Source: Streptomyces griseoviridis (GTDB lineage: Bacteria > Actinomycetota > Actinomycetes > Streptomycetales > Streptomycetaceae). From it: a stretch of 64,000 nucleotides of DNA. The stretch lies in assembly GCF_005222485.1 (NCBI RefSeq), contig NZ_CP029078.1, forward strand, positions 1,571,001 through 1,635,000, read 5' to 3'. This document shows, piece after piece, positions 15,558-23,759 of this stretch. Within the stretch, counting starts at the first letter, position 1; the number at the start of each line of letters is the position of its first letter. The position numbers and the translations under genes are program-made. A model generated the notes under the pieces. The model was not told the origin of the DNA, ran no database searches, and saw nothing but the letters and a program-made list of their open reading frames with translations.

Positions 15558-16204
15558 TGCTGATCCACCCCTGGGACGCGCCGCGCGACGACGCCGAATG
15601 GCAACACTGGCTCGCCGCCCACGACTTCGGGCAGCTCGCGGTCAACGGCCCGCCCGGCGAACCCCCGCACGTCCAGCCGCTGCACTTCGCGTACGACGCC
15701 GGACGCGGCGAGGCCCTCACCCACCTGGCCCGGCCGAACCCGCTCTGGGCGGACCTGGCGGCCCGTCCGGAGGTGGTGCTGAGCGTCGTCGACGACTATG
15801 TGTACGTCCCCGGCCCCTGGCAGGCCCCGCCGGACATCCCGGCCGAGCACGGCGTGCCGACCAGCTTCTACGCGGCGGTCCAACTCCGTTGCCTGGCCCG
15901 GGTGGTGGACGATCCGGCGGAGAAGGCCGAGCTGCTGAACCGGCAGATGGGCCACTTCCAGCCGGAGGGCGGCTCCGCGCCCGCGGCGGTGGGCGAGGAG
16001 CCGTACGGCAGGATGCTCGCCGGGATCCGCGGGCTGCGGCTCGAAGTGGTCGGCGTCCGGGCGAAGTTCAAGTACGCGGCGCACAAGCCCGAGGAGGTGC
16101 AGGACCGGATCGTGGCAGGGCTCACGACCCGCGACGGCACCAGGGACGCGGCGGCACGCGAGCATCAACTGCGCCGCCGCGGGGTGTGGTCACCGGCGAC
16201 CTGA
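15557..16204 (+). CDS. PaiB-like FMN-binding protein
   Basis: A 215-residue protein resembling the PaiB (FMN-binding negative transcriptional regulator) family: an N-terminal barrel with HVQPLHFAYDAG and HLARPNPLW, then VVDDYVYVPGPWQ and the helical MGHFQPEGG segment, and the terminal KFKYAAHKPEEVQDRIV. B. subtilis PaiB works with the acetyltransferase PaiA, which is not present here. Start and stop codons of the two genes overlap, so they are translated as a coupled pair. Confidence 0.8.
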   Translation: MLIHPWDAPRDDAEWQHWLAAHDFGQLAVNGPPGEPPHVQPLHFAYDAGRGEALTHLARPNPLWADLAARPEVVLSVVDDYVYVPGPWQAPPDIPAEHGVPTSFYAAVQLRCLARVVDDPAEKAELLNRQMGHFQPEGGSAPAAVGEEPYGRMLAGIRGLRLEVVGVRAKFKYAAHKPEEVQDRIVAGLTTRDGTRDAAAREHQLRRRGVWSPAT

Positions 16205-16263
16205 GCGGGCCGGGCGCGACTCCCCTCCCCGACGGACGGACCGTTCGGCAGGGGGTCGGGACC

Positions 16264-17268
16264 TCAGACGACGGTTCCGCGGGCGGACAGGTCCCGCTCC
16301 GGGCCGCCGCTCGCCACCGGCTCCCCCGACGACCCGGCGGGGGTGGAGGACTGCGCGATGAACGCGCCGACGAGCACGACCGCGCCGCCGATGAGCTGCG
16401 GCGCGGCCAGGTGCTCGCCGAGCAGCACCCAGGCCAGCACGGTGGCGACGACCGCCTCCAGGCACGCCACGACCCCGGCGACCTGCGGCGAGAGCCGCCG
16501 CACCGACACCACTCCGGTGACGTAGGCGACGACGGTGGCGATCAGGACGATCCAGGCCAGCAGGGCGCCGGCCGCGACCGGGGTGCCGTTCAGGTCGGCG
16601 GTGCCGGCCAGCACCGTCCAGTCGAGGTCCCAGGGGCGGGCAACGGCGGTCAGCACGAGGGCGCCGACCAGCAGCCCGTACGCGATCACGCCGAGCGGGT
16701 CGGGGGCGTCGTCGCCGGCGTCGCTGCCCTGGTCGGAGAGGACGAAGTAGCCGACCTGGCAGCAGGCGGCGGCCAGCGCGAGCAGCAGTCCGAGGAGGTC
16801 GAAGCGCAGCCCCGACCAGACCTCGACGACACAGGCGAGTCCGCCGACGGCGAGGACCACCCCGAGCGCGGCGGCCCGGGTGACGGGACGGCGCTGCACG
16901 AACCGCACCCAGGCCAGGACGAGCGCGGGCGCCAGATACTCGACGAGCAGGGCGACACCGACCGGGATCCGGGAGATCGCGGCGAAGTAGCAGGCCTGCA
17001 CCCCGGCGACGGCGAGCAGCCCGAACCCGGCGAGCAGCGCGGGCCTGCGGCGGACCAGGGCGCGGTGGCGGAAGGCGACCGGCAGCATCACCAGGGCGGC
17101 GCCCGTGACCCGCAGCCACACCACGTGGAGCGGGTCGAGGCCAGCCTCGATCAGTGGTTTGGCGGCGACGCCCGAACCGCCGAAGGCGAGGGCGGACACG
17201 AGGGCGAGTCCGAGCCCGACGCCCTTGGCGGGCCCGGTCCGATCGCTGGCTGAGGTGCGCACCGGCAC
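16264..17268 (-). CDS. EamA-family (DMT) transporter
   Basis: A 334-residue ten-helix transporter with two EamA repeats (LALVSALAFGGSGVAAKPLI at the N-terminus; LIATVVAYVTGVVSVRRLSP in the second repeat). The open frame runs to 17484, but the GTG at 17268 sits just before the first membrane segment and gives a normal length. A hydrophilic tail of about 35 residues follows the last helix. The substrate is unknown. It converges on the PaiB-like gene. Confidence 0.85.
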   Translation of the reverse strand: MPVRTSASDRTGPAKGVGLGLALVSALAFGGSGVAAKPLIEAGLDPLHVVWLRVTGAALVMLPVAFRHRALVRRRPALLAGFGLLAVAGVQACYFAAISRIPVGVALLVEYLAPALVLAWVRFVQRRPVTRAAALGVVLAVGGLACVVEVWSGLRFDLLGLLLALAAACCQVGYFVLSDQGSDAGDDAPDPLGVIAYGLLVGALVLTAVARPWDLDWTVLAGTADLNGTPVAAGALLAWIVLIATVVAYVTGVVSVRRLSPQVAGVVACLEAVVATVLAWVLLGEHLAAPQLIGGAVVLVGAFIAQSSTPAGSSGEPVASGGPERDLSARGTVV

Positions 17269-17462
17269 ATGATGACAGGCGACGACATGAGCGTCACCCC
17301 TGTTGACACCTGTCTCGAACAGTGGACGCGCCGGATCGGCCGAGGGGTCGCGGGAGATGGCGACAGGAGGGTGGTTCGGTGAGGCGACAGGGGGTGGTCC
17401 GCGGGGGGGGCGGAGGGCGGTGCCGAGTGGGGAGGCGGTGCCGGGCGGGGAAGGCGGGCGCG

Positions 17463-18191
17463 TCAGTCGACGCGCCGTTCCCACCAGGCGGCCGCTCCCT
17501 CGCGGGCGAGGAGCTTCTCGACGCGGGCGAGGACGTCGTAGCGGTCGAGCCCGGCCCGCTCCAGGACCTCGACGGAGCGTGCGCCGGGATCGGCGACGAG
17601 GGCCGCGAACAGATGGAGCCCGCGGGCCGGGCCGCCGTCGCGGACGAGCGAGCGGGCGTGGTCCATGGCGAGGGCGGCGAGGGGCGAGAGCCCGTCGGAG
17701 TCACCGGCCGCGGCGACAGCCACCGGCACGGACGCGGAGAGCGACGCGGAGACCGGCACAGGCGCGGACACCGCGCCGGCGCCGTCGGCTCGGCCTGCTC
17801 CCCCGGTTCCACCGGAGGTGTCCAGCGACCCCGCCGACGCGGGAAGGCGGGCCCGAGAGTGGGAGAGGGAGCGTTCCACCGATCCCTGCCAGCGCAGTCC
17901 GTAGCCGATGCTGCGCTGGACGAGGTAGCCGAGCAGCCGGGCGATCTCGGGGCCGTCGTCGAGGACCGCGCGGGCCTCGGGGTCGTGCTCCAGCAGGGAG
18001 TGCAGGAGATGGGCCGAGTCGATCTGCCGGTCGCCGTCCCGCACGGCGCGGCGGCGCGCGCCGGAGACCACCGCTGCCAGTTCGGCGCTGAGTCCGGCAT
18101 CGTCGTTCTCGGGAGGTCTCGCGATCCGGTCGCCGAGGGGCTGCCGGGGAAGGGGCGCTTGCACGAAACCCACCCCATCAGGTCCCCGCAT
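17463..18191 (-). CDS. Clp N-terminal (Clp-R) domain protein
   Basis: A roughly 240-residue protein with two Clp-N repeats, the peptide/adaptor-binding module of ClpC-type chaperones, but no AAA+ domain. Repeat 1 contains VVSGARRRAVRDGDRQIDSA and HLLHSLLEHDP; repeat 2, after an Ala/Ser/Pro-rich linker, contains AMDHARSLVRDGG and HLFAALVADPG. Such proteins may recruit substrates to or modulate ClpC. The start is uncertain: ATG 18191 (GGGGA eight bases upstream), ATG 18200, GTG 18173 or GTG 18266 are all in frame. Confidence 0.72.
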   Translation of the reverse strand: MRGPDGVGFVQAPLPRQPLGDRIARPPENDDAGLSAELAAVVSGARRRAVRDGDRQIDSAHLLHSLLEHDPEARAVLDDGPEIARLLGYLVQRSIGYGLRWQGSVERSLSHSRARLPASAGSLDTSGGTGGAGRADGAGAVSAPVPVSASLSASVPVAVAAAGDSDGLSPLAALAMDHARSLVRDGGPARGLHLFAALVADPGARSVEVLERAGLDRYDVLARVEKLLAREGAAAWWERRVD

Positions 18192-18396
18192 TCCGGTCAT
18201 CCCCGTGACGAAGCATCTTGCCGTCCCACGCAGAGTGGACGACGAGGTCCGACATATCCTCCTCACGGATGAGATCTGAGCGCCCCGGCCCCGCGCTCCG
18301 GGCCCGCCCGCCCCTGTCGCTCCCCCGGCACGCCCTCCCCGCTCCCCCGCGCGCCGCTCCCCGCCGCCTCGCTCGGCATCACGGCCTCCACACTTC

Positions 18397-18411
18397 CTGA
18401 CGGTTCATCAG
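18397..18411. promoter_or_regulatory. palindrome upstream of the SRPBCC gene
   Basis: CTGACGGTTCATCAG is an imperfect palindrome (11 of 15 positions) starting with the same CTGACG as the site at 10734-10748. It is about 70 bp before the ATG. A TetR-type operator is plausible. Confidence 0.4.
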
Positions 18412-18478
18412 TATTGAATGTTGCGGGCCCTGGAGCTACGTTCCGCGACACCGTAGCCCGTCACGAAGAGGTGGTCGC

Positions 18479-18907
18479 ATGGCCGAGGTCAGCGCGGAAG
18501 CATGTATAGAGGCCCCCGCCGAGAAGGTGTGGGCGCAGCTCATGGACTGGTCCGCGTACGGTGAGTGGAACGCGACCCACACCGGTTTCCCCAAGGGCGT
18601 CCCGGAGAACCTCGCGGTCGGCGGGACGTACGAGGAGAACATGAAGCTCATGGGCTTCCCCGCCGAAGTGGTGTGGACCGTGGAGGAGTTGGAGGAGGCC
18701 CGCCTCTTCGCGACCCGGGGCAAGGGGCCGATGGGGGTCACGGTGGCCAACCGCTACTCGCTCACGCCCGACGGCGGGGCGACGACGGTACGGATCGACG
18801 CCGAGTTCACGGGCGCGGCGGTCTCGTTGATGGCGGGCAAGCTGAAGGACTCGGCGCGGGCGGCGCTCGACGAGTCGCTGCGGAAGCTGGCGGGACTGGT
18901 GACGTGA
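18479..18907 (+). CDS. SRPBCC-family (START-like) protein
   Basis: A 142-residue protein with the SRPBCC ligand-binding fold, seen in EACIEAPAEKVWAQLMDWSAYGEW and the final long helix KDSARAALDESLRKLAGLV. This fold holds hydrophobic ligands; members include polyketide cyclases and CoxG-like proteins. GAGGTGG precedes the ATG. It is a single gene followed by a strong terminator. The ligand is unknown. Confidence 0.85.
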   Translation: MAEVSAEACIEAPAEKVWAQLMDWSAYGEWNATHTGFPKGVPENLAVGGTYEENMKLMGFPAEVVWTVEELEEARLFATRGKGPMGVTVANRYSLTPDGGATTVRIDAEFTGAAVSLMAGKLKDSARAALDESLRKLAGLVT

Positions 18908-18923
18908 TCCGGCGCGGACGCGG

Positions 18924-18956
18924 AGGTGCCCCGCGGGCGGAGTCCGCGGGGCACCT
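18924..18956 (+). terminator. terminator of the SRPBCC gene
   Basis: AGGTGCCCCGCGG and CCGCGGGGCACCT form a perfect 13-bp stem with a 7-base loop, 17 bp after the stop codon. Confidence 0.8.
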
Positions 18957-19038
18957 CGGGGAGGCCGGCGCGGGACATCAGGGGCAGCCCCACCAGTAGG
19001 GGGCCAAGCCACCACGGGTAGCCCCATCGCACCGGACG

Positions 19039-19683
19039 TCAGTCCTCGTCGGCGAGGATCAGGTACAGCTTCTTGCGGGCGTCGTTGATGACGGTCAGCG
19101 CCTTCTCGCGCTGTTCCTTGCTGCCGGTCTTCCAGACCTGGCCGAAGGCCTCCATCAGACCGAAGCCGGCCTGCCTGATCTCACCGAGCGCCTCCCAGTC
19201 GACACCGCGGGAGGCTTCCTCCCAGGGCGCTTCCGGGCCTTCGTCGGCCGCGGTGCGGCCGGCCTCGGTGAGCGAGAACAGCTTCTTGCCGCCCTCGCTC
19301 TCACTGGTGATCAGCCCCTCGTCCTCCAGCAGTTGGAGGGTGGGGTACACCGAACCGGGGCTGGGCTTCCACGCCCCGCCGCTGCGTTCGGCGATCTCCT
19401 GGATCATCTCGTAGCCGTGCATGGACCGGTCCTTGAGCAGGGCCAGGATCGACGCGCGCACGTCACCGCGCCGCGCCCGCCCGCGGGGTCCGCCCCGCCC
19501 CCTGGGACCCCAGGGGGCGGGCCCGAAGCCGGGCCCGCCGAAGCCGAAGCCCCCGCCGGGTCCACCAGGACCGCCGGGCCCACCGGGCCCGAACGGCCCG
19601 AAGGCACCCCGCCGCCCTTCGAATCCACCCCGGCCGCGAGAGCCGGGCCCACCGTGTCCACGTTCGAAACCATGGGAACGCAT
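19039..19683 (-). CDS. PadR-family regulator with Gly/Pro-rich N-terminal arm
   Basis: A 214-residue regulator. The PadR winged helix starts near residue 75 (RASILALLKDRSMHGYEMIQ; GSVYPTLQLLEDEGLI) and is followed by a C-terminal dimerisation helix region. The first 70 residues are a low-complexity, collagen-like arm rich in Gly, Pro, Phe and Arg (PGGPGGPGGPGGGFGFGGPG), probably disordered. A GGAG eight bases upstream favours ATG 19683 over ATG 19689. Autoregulation is suggested by a perfect palindrome 44 bp upstream. Confidence 0.88.
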   Translation of the reverse strand: MRSHGFERGHGGPGSRGRGGFEGRRGAFGPFGPGGPGGPGGPGGGFGFGGPGFGPAPWGPRGRGGPRGRARRGDVRASILALLKDRSMHGYEMIQEIAERSGGAWKPSPGSVYPTLQLLEDEGLITSESEGGKKLFSLTEAGRTAADEGPEAPWEEASRGVDWEALGEIRQAGFGLMEAFGQVWKTGSKEQREKALTVINDARKKLYLILADED

Positions 19684-19726
19684 CGCCATCACTCCATTCA
19701 GTCGTTGATCAGTCGCGATGCTTCGA

Positions 19727-19736
19727 CGATATATCG
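19727..19736. promoter_or_regulatory. PadR operator candidate
   Basis: CGATATATCG is a perfect 10-bp palindrome just upstream of the PadR gene, in an otherwise GC-rich region. PadR-family proteins commonly bind AT-rich palindromes of this kind in their own promoters. The rest of the gap to 19992 has degenerate copies of a CCGRGGYCCTACRGCG-like element and no gene. Confidence 0.5.
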
Positions 19737-19992
19737 GAATAGCTCGCATGACAACCCCGGGGTCGGCATCGCCGTGGTATCCGGCTGTCGTGATTCCCGT
19801 GATGGTTGTACCGCGCCTCAGCCCGAGACCGAGGCCCTGCGGCGCGCGGAAACCGGGGGTCCTACGGCGTCGCCCAGAACCCCGGGGCCCTACAGCGACG
19901 TCGACGTCCGAGACCCGAGGCCCCACAACGTCACCCGAACCCGCGCCCCTCCGAGGCGTCCGGGTTCTCGCGCCGCTTCGCCACCTGGGCCC

Positions 19993-20568
19993 TCAGCGCA
20001 CCAGAAGGTCGATCGCGACCTTCAAGCGTTCCCGGTAGAACTCCCGTGTCGCCGCCTGGTGCTTGAGCCCGATCGACGCGCTGATCATCGTCTGCGCGAC
20101 AGGAGTCGCCGGACCCTCTCCCGACTCGGCGGCGATCGCGTCCGTGATCAGCGCCTCGAAACGGCGCGGCGCGGCCTCGCCGATCTCTCCGAGGAGGTCG
20201 GGGTTGTCCTCGACGACCACCGCGACATCGCGCGCCAGCGGGCCGATGTAGCGGCCCGCCCACTGGTCGAACGCCTCGACGAGGCGCTCCCCGAGGGGCC
20301 GGTCGGCGTCGGCGAGGACGCGTTCGACCGCCGCGAGGTCGCGTTCCAGCACCTGGGTGACCGCGGCGCGGAACAGCGCCTCTTTCGAGGAGAAGAGGAA
20401 GTACAGCCCAGGCCGGGAGATGTGTGCCGCCCGCGCCACTTCCTCCATCGAGGTCTTGCGGTAACCGAAGCGCGCGAACGTGAGCAGAGCGGAGTCCAGC
20501 ACCAGGGTCCGACGGTCGGTCTCGGCGCTCGCCGACGGCGCGAGGCCGGCATCGGGACTGCTGCTCAT
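19993..20568 (-). CDS. TetR-family transcriptional regulator
   Basis: A 191-residue TetR regulator: HTH in LLTFARFGYRKTSMEEVARA and AHISRPGLYFLFSSKEALF, then a helical ligand-binding domain with little similarity to named members. It is divergent from an SDR gene with 63 bp between starts, holding an inverted repeat that includes the -10 boxes. It most likely represses that SDR and itself. Confidence 0.93.
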   Translation of the reverse strand: MSSSPDAGLAPSASAETDRRTLVLDSALLTFARFGYRKTSMEEVARAAHISRPGLYFLFSSKEALFRAAVTQVLERDLAAVERVLADADRPLGERLVEAFDQWAGRYIGPLARDVAVVVEDNPDLLGEIGEAAPRRFEALITDAIAAESGEGPATPVAQTMISASIGLKHQAATREFYRERLKVAIDLLVR

Positions 20569-20594
20569 GGGGCGAGCATAGGAGCGGGAACCTC

Positions 20595-20624
20595 ACTATA
20601 CAAATCAGGTCTAGTGCGTATAGT
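20595..20624. promoter_or_regulatory. shared TetR operator and divergent -10 boxes
   Basis: ACTATAC (20595-20601) and GTATAGT (20618-20624) are perfect inverted arms 16 bp apart. Each arm contains a TATAGT -10 box, one on each strand. The plus-strand start would be near 20631, at the SDR ATG (20632), so that mRNA is probably leaderless. A repressor bound here would cover both promoters. Confidence 0.65.
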
Positions 20625-20631
20625 CGCTGCC

Positions 20632-21603
20632 ATGGCCGCTCACGGAATCCTCTCCACGCCCTTCACCGCCGCCAGCACCGCGGACGACGTACTGCGGGGC
20701 GTCGACCTCACCGGTGTCCGCGCGATCGTGACGGGAGGTTCCTCCGGGATCGGGCGTGAGACGGCCCGCGCGCTGACGGCGGCCGGGGCGCGGGTGACGC
20801 TCGCCGTGCGGAACACGGCCGCCGGTGACGCCGTCGCCGAGACGATCGGGCGGTCGACCGGGAGGATCCCGCCCCGGGTCGTCCGACTCGACCTCGCCGA
20901 CAGGGCCACCGTCACCCGGTTCGTCGACGCCTGGAGCGGCCCGCTCCATCTGCTGGTCAACAACGCGGGCGTGGTCACCGGTGGCCTCGAACGGACCCGT
21001 GAGGGCTGGGAGTTGCAGTTCGCGACCAACCACCTCGGTCACTTCGCCCTGGCCGTCGGCCTGCACGACGCACTGGCCGAGGGCGCCTCCGACCGCGACG
21101 GGGCACGGATCGTGTCGGTCAGTTCGACGGCGCACATGCGGTCGGGCGTCGACTTCGACGACCTCCACTTCGAGCGTCGCGCCTACGACCCGCAGATCGC
21201 CTACGCCCAGTCGAAGACGGCCAACTCCCTCTTCGCCGTGGAGGCGACCCGGCTCTGGGCGTCCGACGGCATCGTCGCCAACGCGGTGAACCCCGGCGGC
21301 GTCGCGACGGGGCTGCAACGGAACTTCACCACGCGCCAGCGGGAGTCGCTCGACGCGGCCGAGGCGGCCGGGGTCTTCACGTACAGAACCGTCGAGCAGG
21401 GGGCCGCGACGAGCGTCGTCGCGGCCATCCGTCCGGAGTTCGCCCACTCCGGGGGCCACTACCTCGACGACGCGCGGGAGGCCCGCACCGTGCCGGACGA
21501 CGCCGACCTCGCGGACCATCCGCACGGCGTCAAGGAGTGGGCGCTCGATCCGGCCACCGCCGTCCGCCTCTGGGCGGTCTCGACCGACCTGCTGCGCTCC
21601 TGA
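20632..21603 (+). CDS. SDR-family oxidoreductase (retinol-dehydrogenase-like)
   Basis: A 323-residue SDR longer than the classical 250. It has TGGSSGIGRETARAL near residue 34, NNAGVVTG near 110, ATNHLGHF, SSTAHMRS and the catalytic YAQSKTANSLFAVEATRL. The pattern NHLGHF and YxxSKxAN is typical of the light-dependent protochlorophyllide-reductase/retinol-dehydrogenase-like branch. The longer open frame upstream belongs to no gene; ATG 20632 matches the predicted transcript start. It is probably controlled by the divergent TetR gene. Confidence 0.9.
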   Translation: MAAHGILSTPFTAASTADDVLRGVDLTGVRAIVTGGSSGIGRETARALTAAGARVTLAVRNTAAGDAVAETIGRSTGRIPPRVVRLDLADRATVTRFVDAWSGPLHLLVNNAGVVTGGLERTREGWELQFATNHLGHFALAVGLHDALAEGASDRDGARIVSVSSTAHMRSGVDFDDLHFERRAYDPQIAYAQSKTANSLFAVEATRLWASDGIVANAVNPGGVATGLQRNFTTRQRESLDAAEAAGVFTYRTVEQGAATSVVAAIRPEFAHSGGHYLDDAREARTVPDDADLADHPHGVKEWALDPATAVRLWAVSTDLLRS

Positions 21604-21616
21604 CCTCGGCCCGCAC

Positions 21617-22588
21617 TCAGAACCAGGACGGTCCCGCGTTGGTGTAGGGCTCCTCGAGAGCGGCCGCTTCGTCGTCCGTGAGCCGCAGGTCGAGCGCCTC
21701 GACGGCCTGCGCCAGGTGGTGGGGCGCGGTGGCGCCCACGATCGGGGCGCAGACCTGCGGGTTGCGCAGGACCCAGGCCAGCGCGATGTGGGCCATCCCG
21801 ACGCCGCGGGCCTCGGCGAGCCGCTGAACGGCGTTGATGACCGGCTCGTCGTACGGGCTGTCGAAGGACCGCACCACGTGGTCGGTGCGGGAGCGGGTGC
21901 TCTGCTCCCCGACGGGACGGGCGAGGCGGCCCTTCCCGTTGGGCGAGTAGGGCACCAGCCCCACGCCCATGTCCGCGCACATGGCCATCAGTTCGGGTTC
22001 GTCCTGGCGGCGCAGCAGGTTGTACTGGTTCTGCATGGACCGGAAGCGGGTCCAGCCACCGAGGTCGGCGGCGTGCTGGAGCTTGGCGAACTGCCACGCG
22101 TACATCGAGGACGCGCCGAGGTAGCGGACCTTGCCTGCCTTGACGATGTCGTGCAGCGCCTCCATCGTCTCCTCGACCGGAGTGTCGTCGTCGAAGCGGT
22201 GGATCTGGTAGAGGTCGATGTGGTCGGTGCCCAGCCGGGTCAGGGACGCGTCGACCTGTTCCAGGATCGCCGCGCGTGACAGGCCCTGGCCGCCGGGCCC
22301 GTCGTGCATCCTCCCGCGGACCTTGGTGGCGAGCACGATGTCCTCGCGCCGGGCGTACTCGCGGATCGCGCGGCCGACGATCTCCTCGGAGGTGCCCGCC
22401 TGGTAGACGTTGGCGGTGTCCCAGAAGGTGATGCCCAGCTCCACGGCCTGCCGGAAGAACGGCGCGGCCTTCTCCTCCGTCAGCGCCCAGGGGTGGGCGC
22501 CGGGGACGGTCGGGTCGCCGTAGCTCATGCAGCCGAGCGCGAGCCGGCTGACCTTCAGGCCGGTGGCGCCGAGGCGGACGTACTCCAT
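21617..22588 (-). CDS. aldo/keto reductase
   Basis: A 323-residue NADPH-dependent aldo/keto reductase of the YajO/AKR11-12 type. The catalytic tetrad is intact: Asp in FWDTANVYQ, Tyr in the same segment, Lys in VLATKVRGRM, His in DLYQIHRFDDDTP. AGGGAG lies upstream of ATG 22588; the frame continues further upstream, but that sequence is the SDR gene on another frame. It is the second gene of an operon behind an SDR, under the XRE regulator's divergent promoter. Confidence 0.93.
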   Translation of the reverse strand: MEYVRLGATGLKVSRLALGCMSYGDPTVPGAHPWALTEEKAAPFFRQAVELGITFWDTANVYQAGTSEEIVGRAIREYARREDIVLATKVRGRMHDGPGGQGLSRAAILEQVDASLTRLGTDHIDLYQIHRFDDDTPVEETMEALHDIVKAGKVRYLGASSMYAWQFAKLQHAADLGGWTRFRSMQNQYNLLRRQDEPELMAMCADMGVGLVPYSPNGKGRLARPVGEQSTRSRTDHVVRSFDSPYDEPVINAVQRLAEARGVGMAHIALAWVLRNPQVCAPIVGATAPHHLAQAVEALDLRLTDDEAAALEEPYTNAGPSWF

Positions 22589-22629
22589 CGCGATGCTCCC
22601 TTTCGTGCCCTGCGGACGGTGTGGTGGTG

Positions 22630-23397
22630 TCAGTGGGTGGTGAAGCCGCCGTCGACGGGAAGGGCGACGCCGACGACGAAGCTCGCGCCGGGGCTGCACA
22701 GCCACAGGACGGCTTCGGCGATCTCCTCGGCGCGGCCGAGGCGCCCGATGGGCTGCTGCTTGAGGATCTCGGCCATGGCGTCGGCCTGGCTCTCGAGCAT
22801 CCCGGAGACCATCGGGGTGTCGATGGTGCCGGGGCAGACGGCGTTGACGCGGATTCCGCGGGGCGCGTACTCGACGGCCGCGCTCCTGGTCAGGCCGATC
22901 ACGCCGTGCTTGGAGGCGTGGTAGGCGGCGCGCTCGGGCAGGCCGACCAGGCCGCCGAGCGAGGAGCAGTTGACGATCGCGCCGGAGCCCTGGGCGCGCA
23001 TCTGGCGCAGCTCGTGCTTCTGGGCGGCCCAGACGCCGCGCAGGTTGACGGCGTTGACGCGGTCGAAGTTCTCGGCCGTCTCGTCCGCCGCGTCCGTGGG
23101 CGGGGCCTGGATGCCGGCGTTGTTGAAGGCCATGTCCAGACGCCCGAAGGCTGCGACGGCGCGGTCCACGGCGGCGGCGGCCTGGGCTTCGTCGGTGACG
23201 TCGCAGACGACACCGAGGGCCCGGTGGCCCGCGTCGGTGAGTTCCTGGGCCGCCTTCTCGACGGCCTGCTCGCTCAGGTCGGCCAGGACGACGGCCGCGC
23301 CGGCCTGGGCGAAGGCGCGGGCGGTGGCCAGGCCCATGCCGGAGGCGGCGCCGGTGACCAGCGCGACCTGGCCTTCGAAGTGGTACTGCGGGTTCAT
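22630..23397 (-). CDS. SDR-family oxidoreductase
   Basis: A 255-residue classical SDR: TGAASGMGLATARAF near residue 15, an Asp after strand 2 (LADLSEQ) suggesting NAD preference, NNAGIQAP near 93, SSLGGLVG with the catalytic Ser, YHASKHG and VVGVALPVDGGF at the end. It is the first gene of a two-gene unit with the aldo/keto reductase, 41 bp apart. Both read away from the XRE regulator. Confidence 0.92.
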   Translation of the reverse strand: MNPQYHFEGQVALVTGAASGMGLATARAFAQAGAAVVLADLSEQAVEKAAQELTDAGHRALGVVCDVTDEAQAAAAVDRAVAAFGRLDMAFNNAGIQAPPTDAADETAENFDRVNAVNLRGVWAAQKHELRQMRAQGSGAIVNCSSLGGLVGLPERAAYHASKHGVIGLTRSAAVEYAPRGIRVNAVCPGTIDTPMVSGMLESQADAMAEILKQQPIGRLGRAEEIAEAVLWLCSPGASFVVGVALPVDGGFTTH

Positions 23398-23708
23398 CGG
23401 TGGGGTCCCATCTCGTGGACGGCGTGACCGCCGTCAGGGGCTGTGGGGTGGAGGGGCGGGACGGTGGGGAACCGTTCCGGGGCCGCCTCGGTCCCGGTGG
23501 TCGGGGGCTCCGGGGCGGGTGTTCGGGGCGGGTGCGCTCGGCGTCGCCGGCGGGTTCCGGCGCGTCGACGTCGTCGTCCTCCCCCAGCGTGACCCGCGAG
23601 GTGCGGTGGTCGTCAGCGCGACGCGCGCCGTGCGGCGGTCCGTCCCGGTGGACTTCTCGCTGTCGATGAAACGGCAGGTCACAGGTGGGCGGAAGGACCC
23701 GTTGATAC

Positions 23709-23725
23709 GTGTACCGCCAGTACAC
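23709..23725. promoter_or_regulatory. palindromic operator between SDR and XRE genes
   Basis: GTGTAC-CGCCA-GTACAC is a perfect inverted repeat with 6-bp arms, 35 bp before the XRE start. It is the only strong palindrome in the 362-bp divergent gap (23398-23759), so it is the likely binding site of the adjacent XRE regulator. The rest of the gap shows no ORF or RNA I can support. Confidence 0.6.
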
Positions 23726-23759
23726 CTCTCCTGTCCCGAACCCGTCGTAGCCTCGAAAG

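Noticed and set aside
15304..17253. 649-codon plus-strand open frame
   Set aside because: It is a shadow of the PaiB-like and EamA genes, with no recognisable domain.
18191..18266. 26-codon frame after AGGAGG at 18259 (minus strand)
   Set aside because: The spacing to its ATG is only two bases, too short for initiation; the AGGAGG may be chance.
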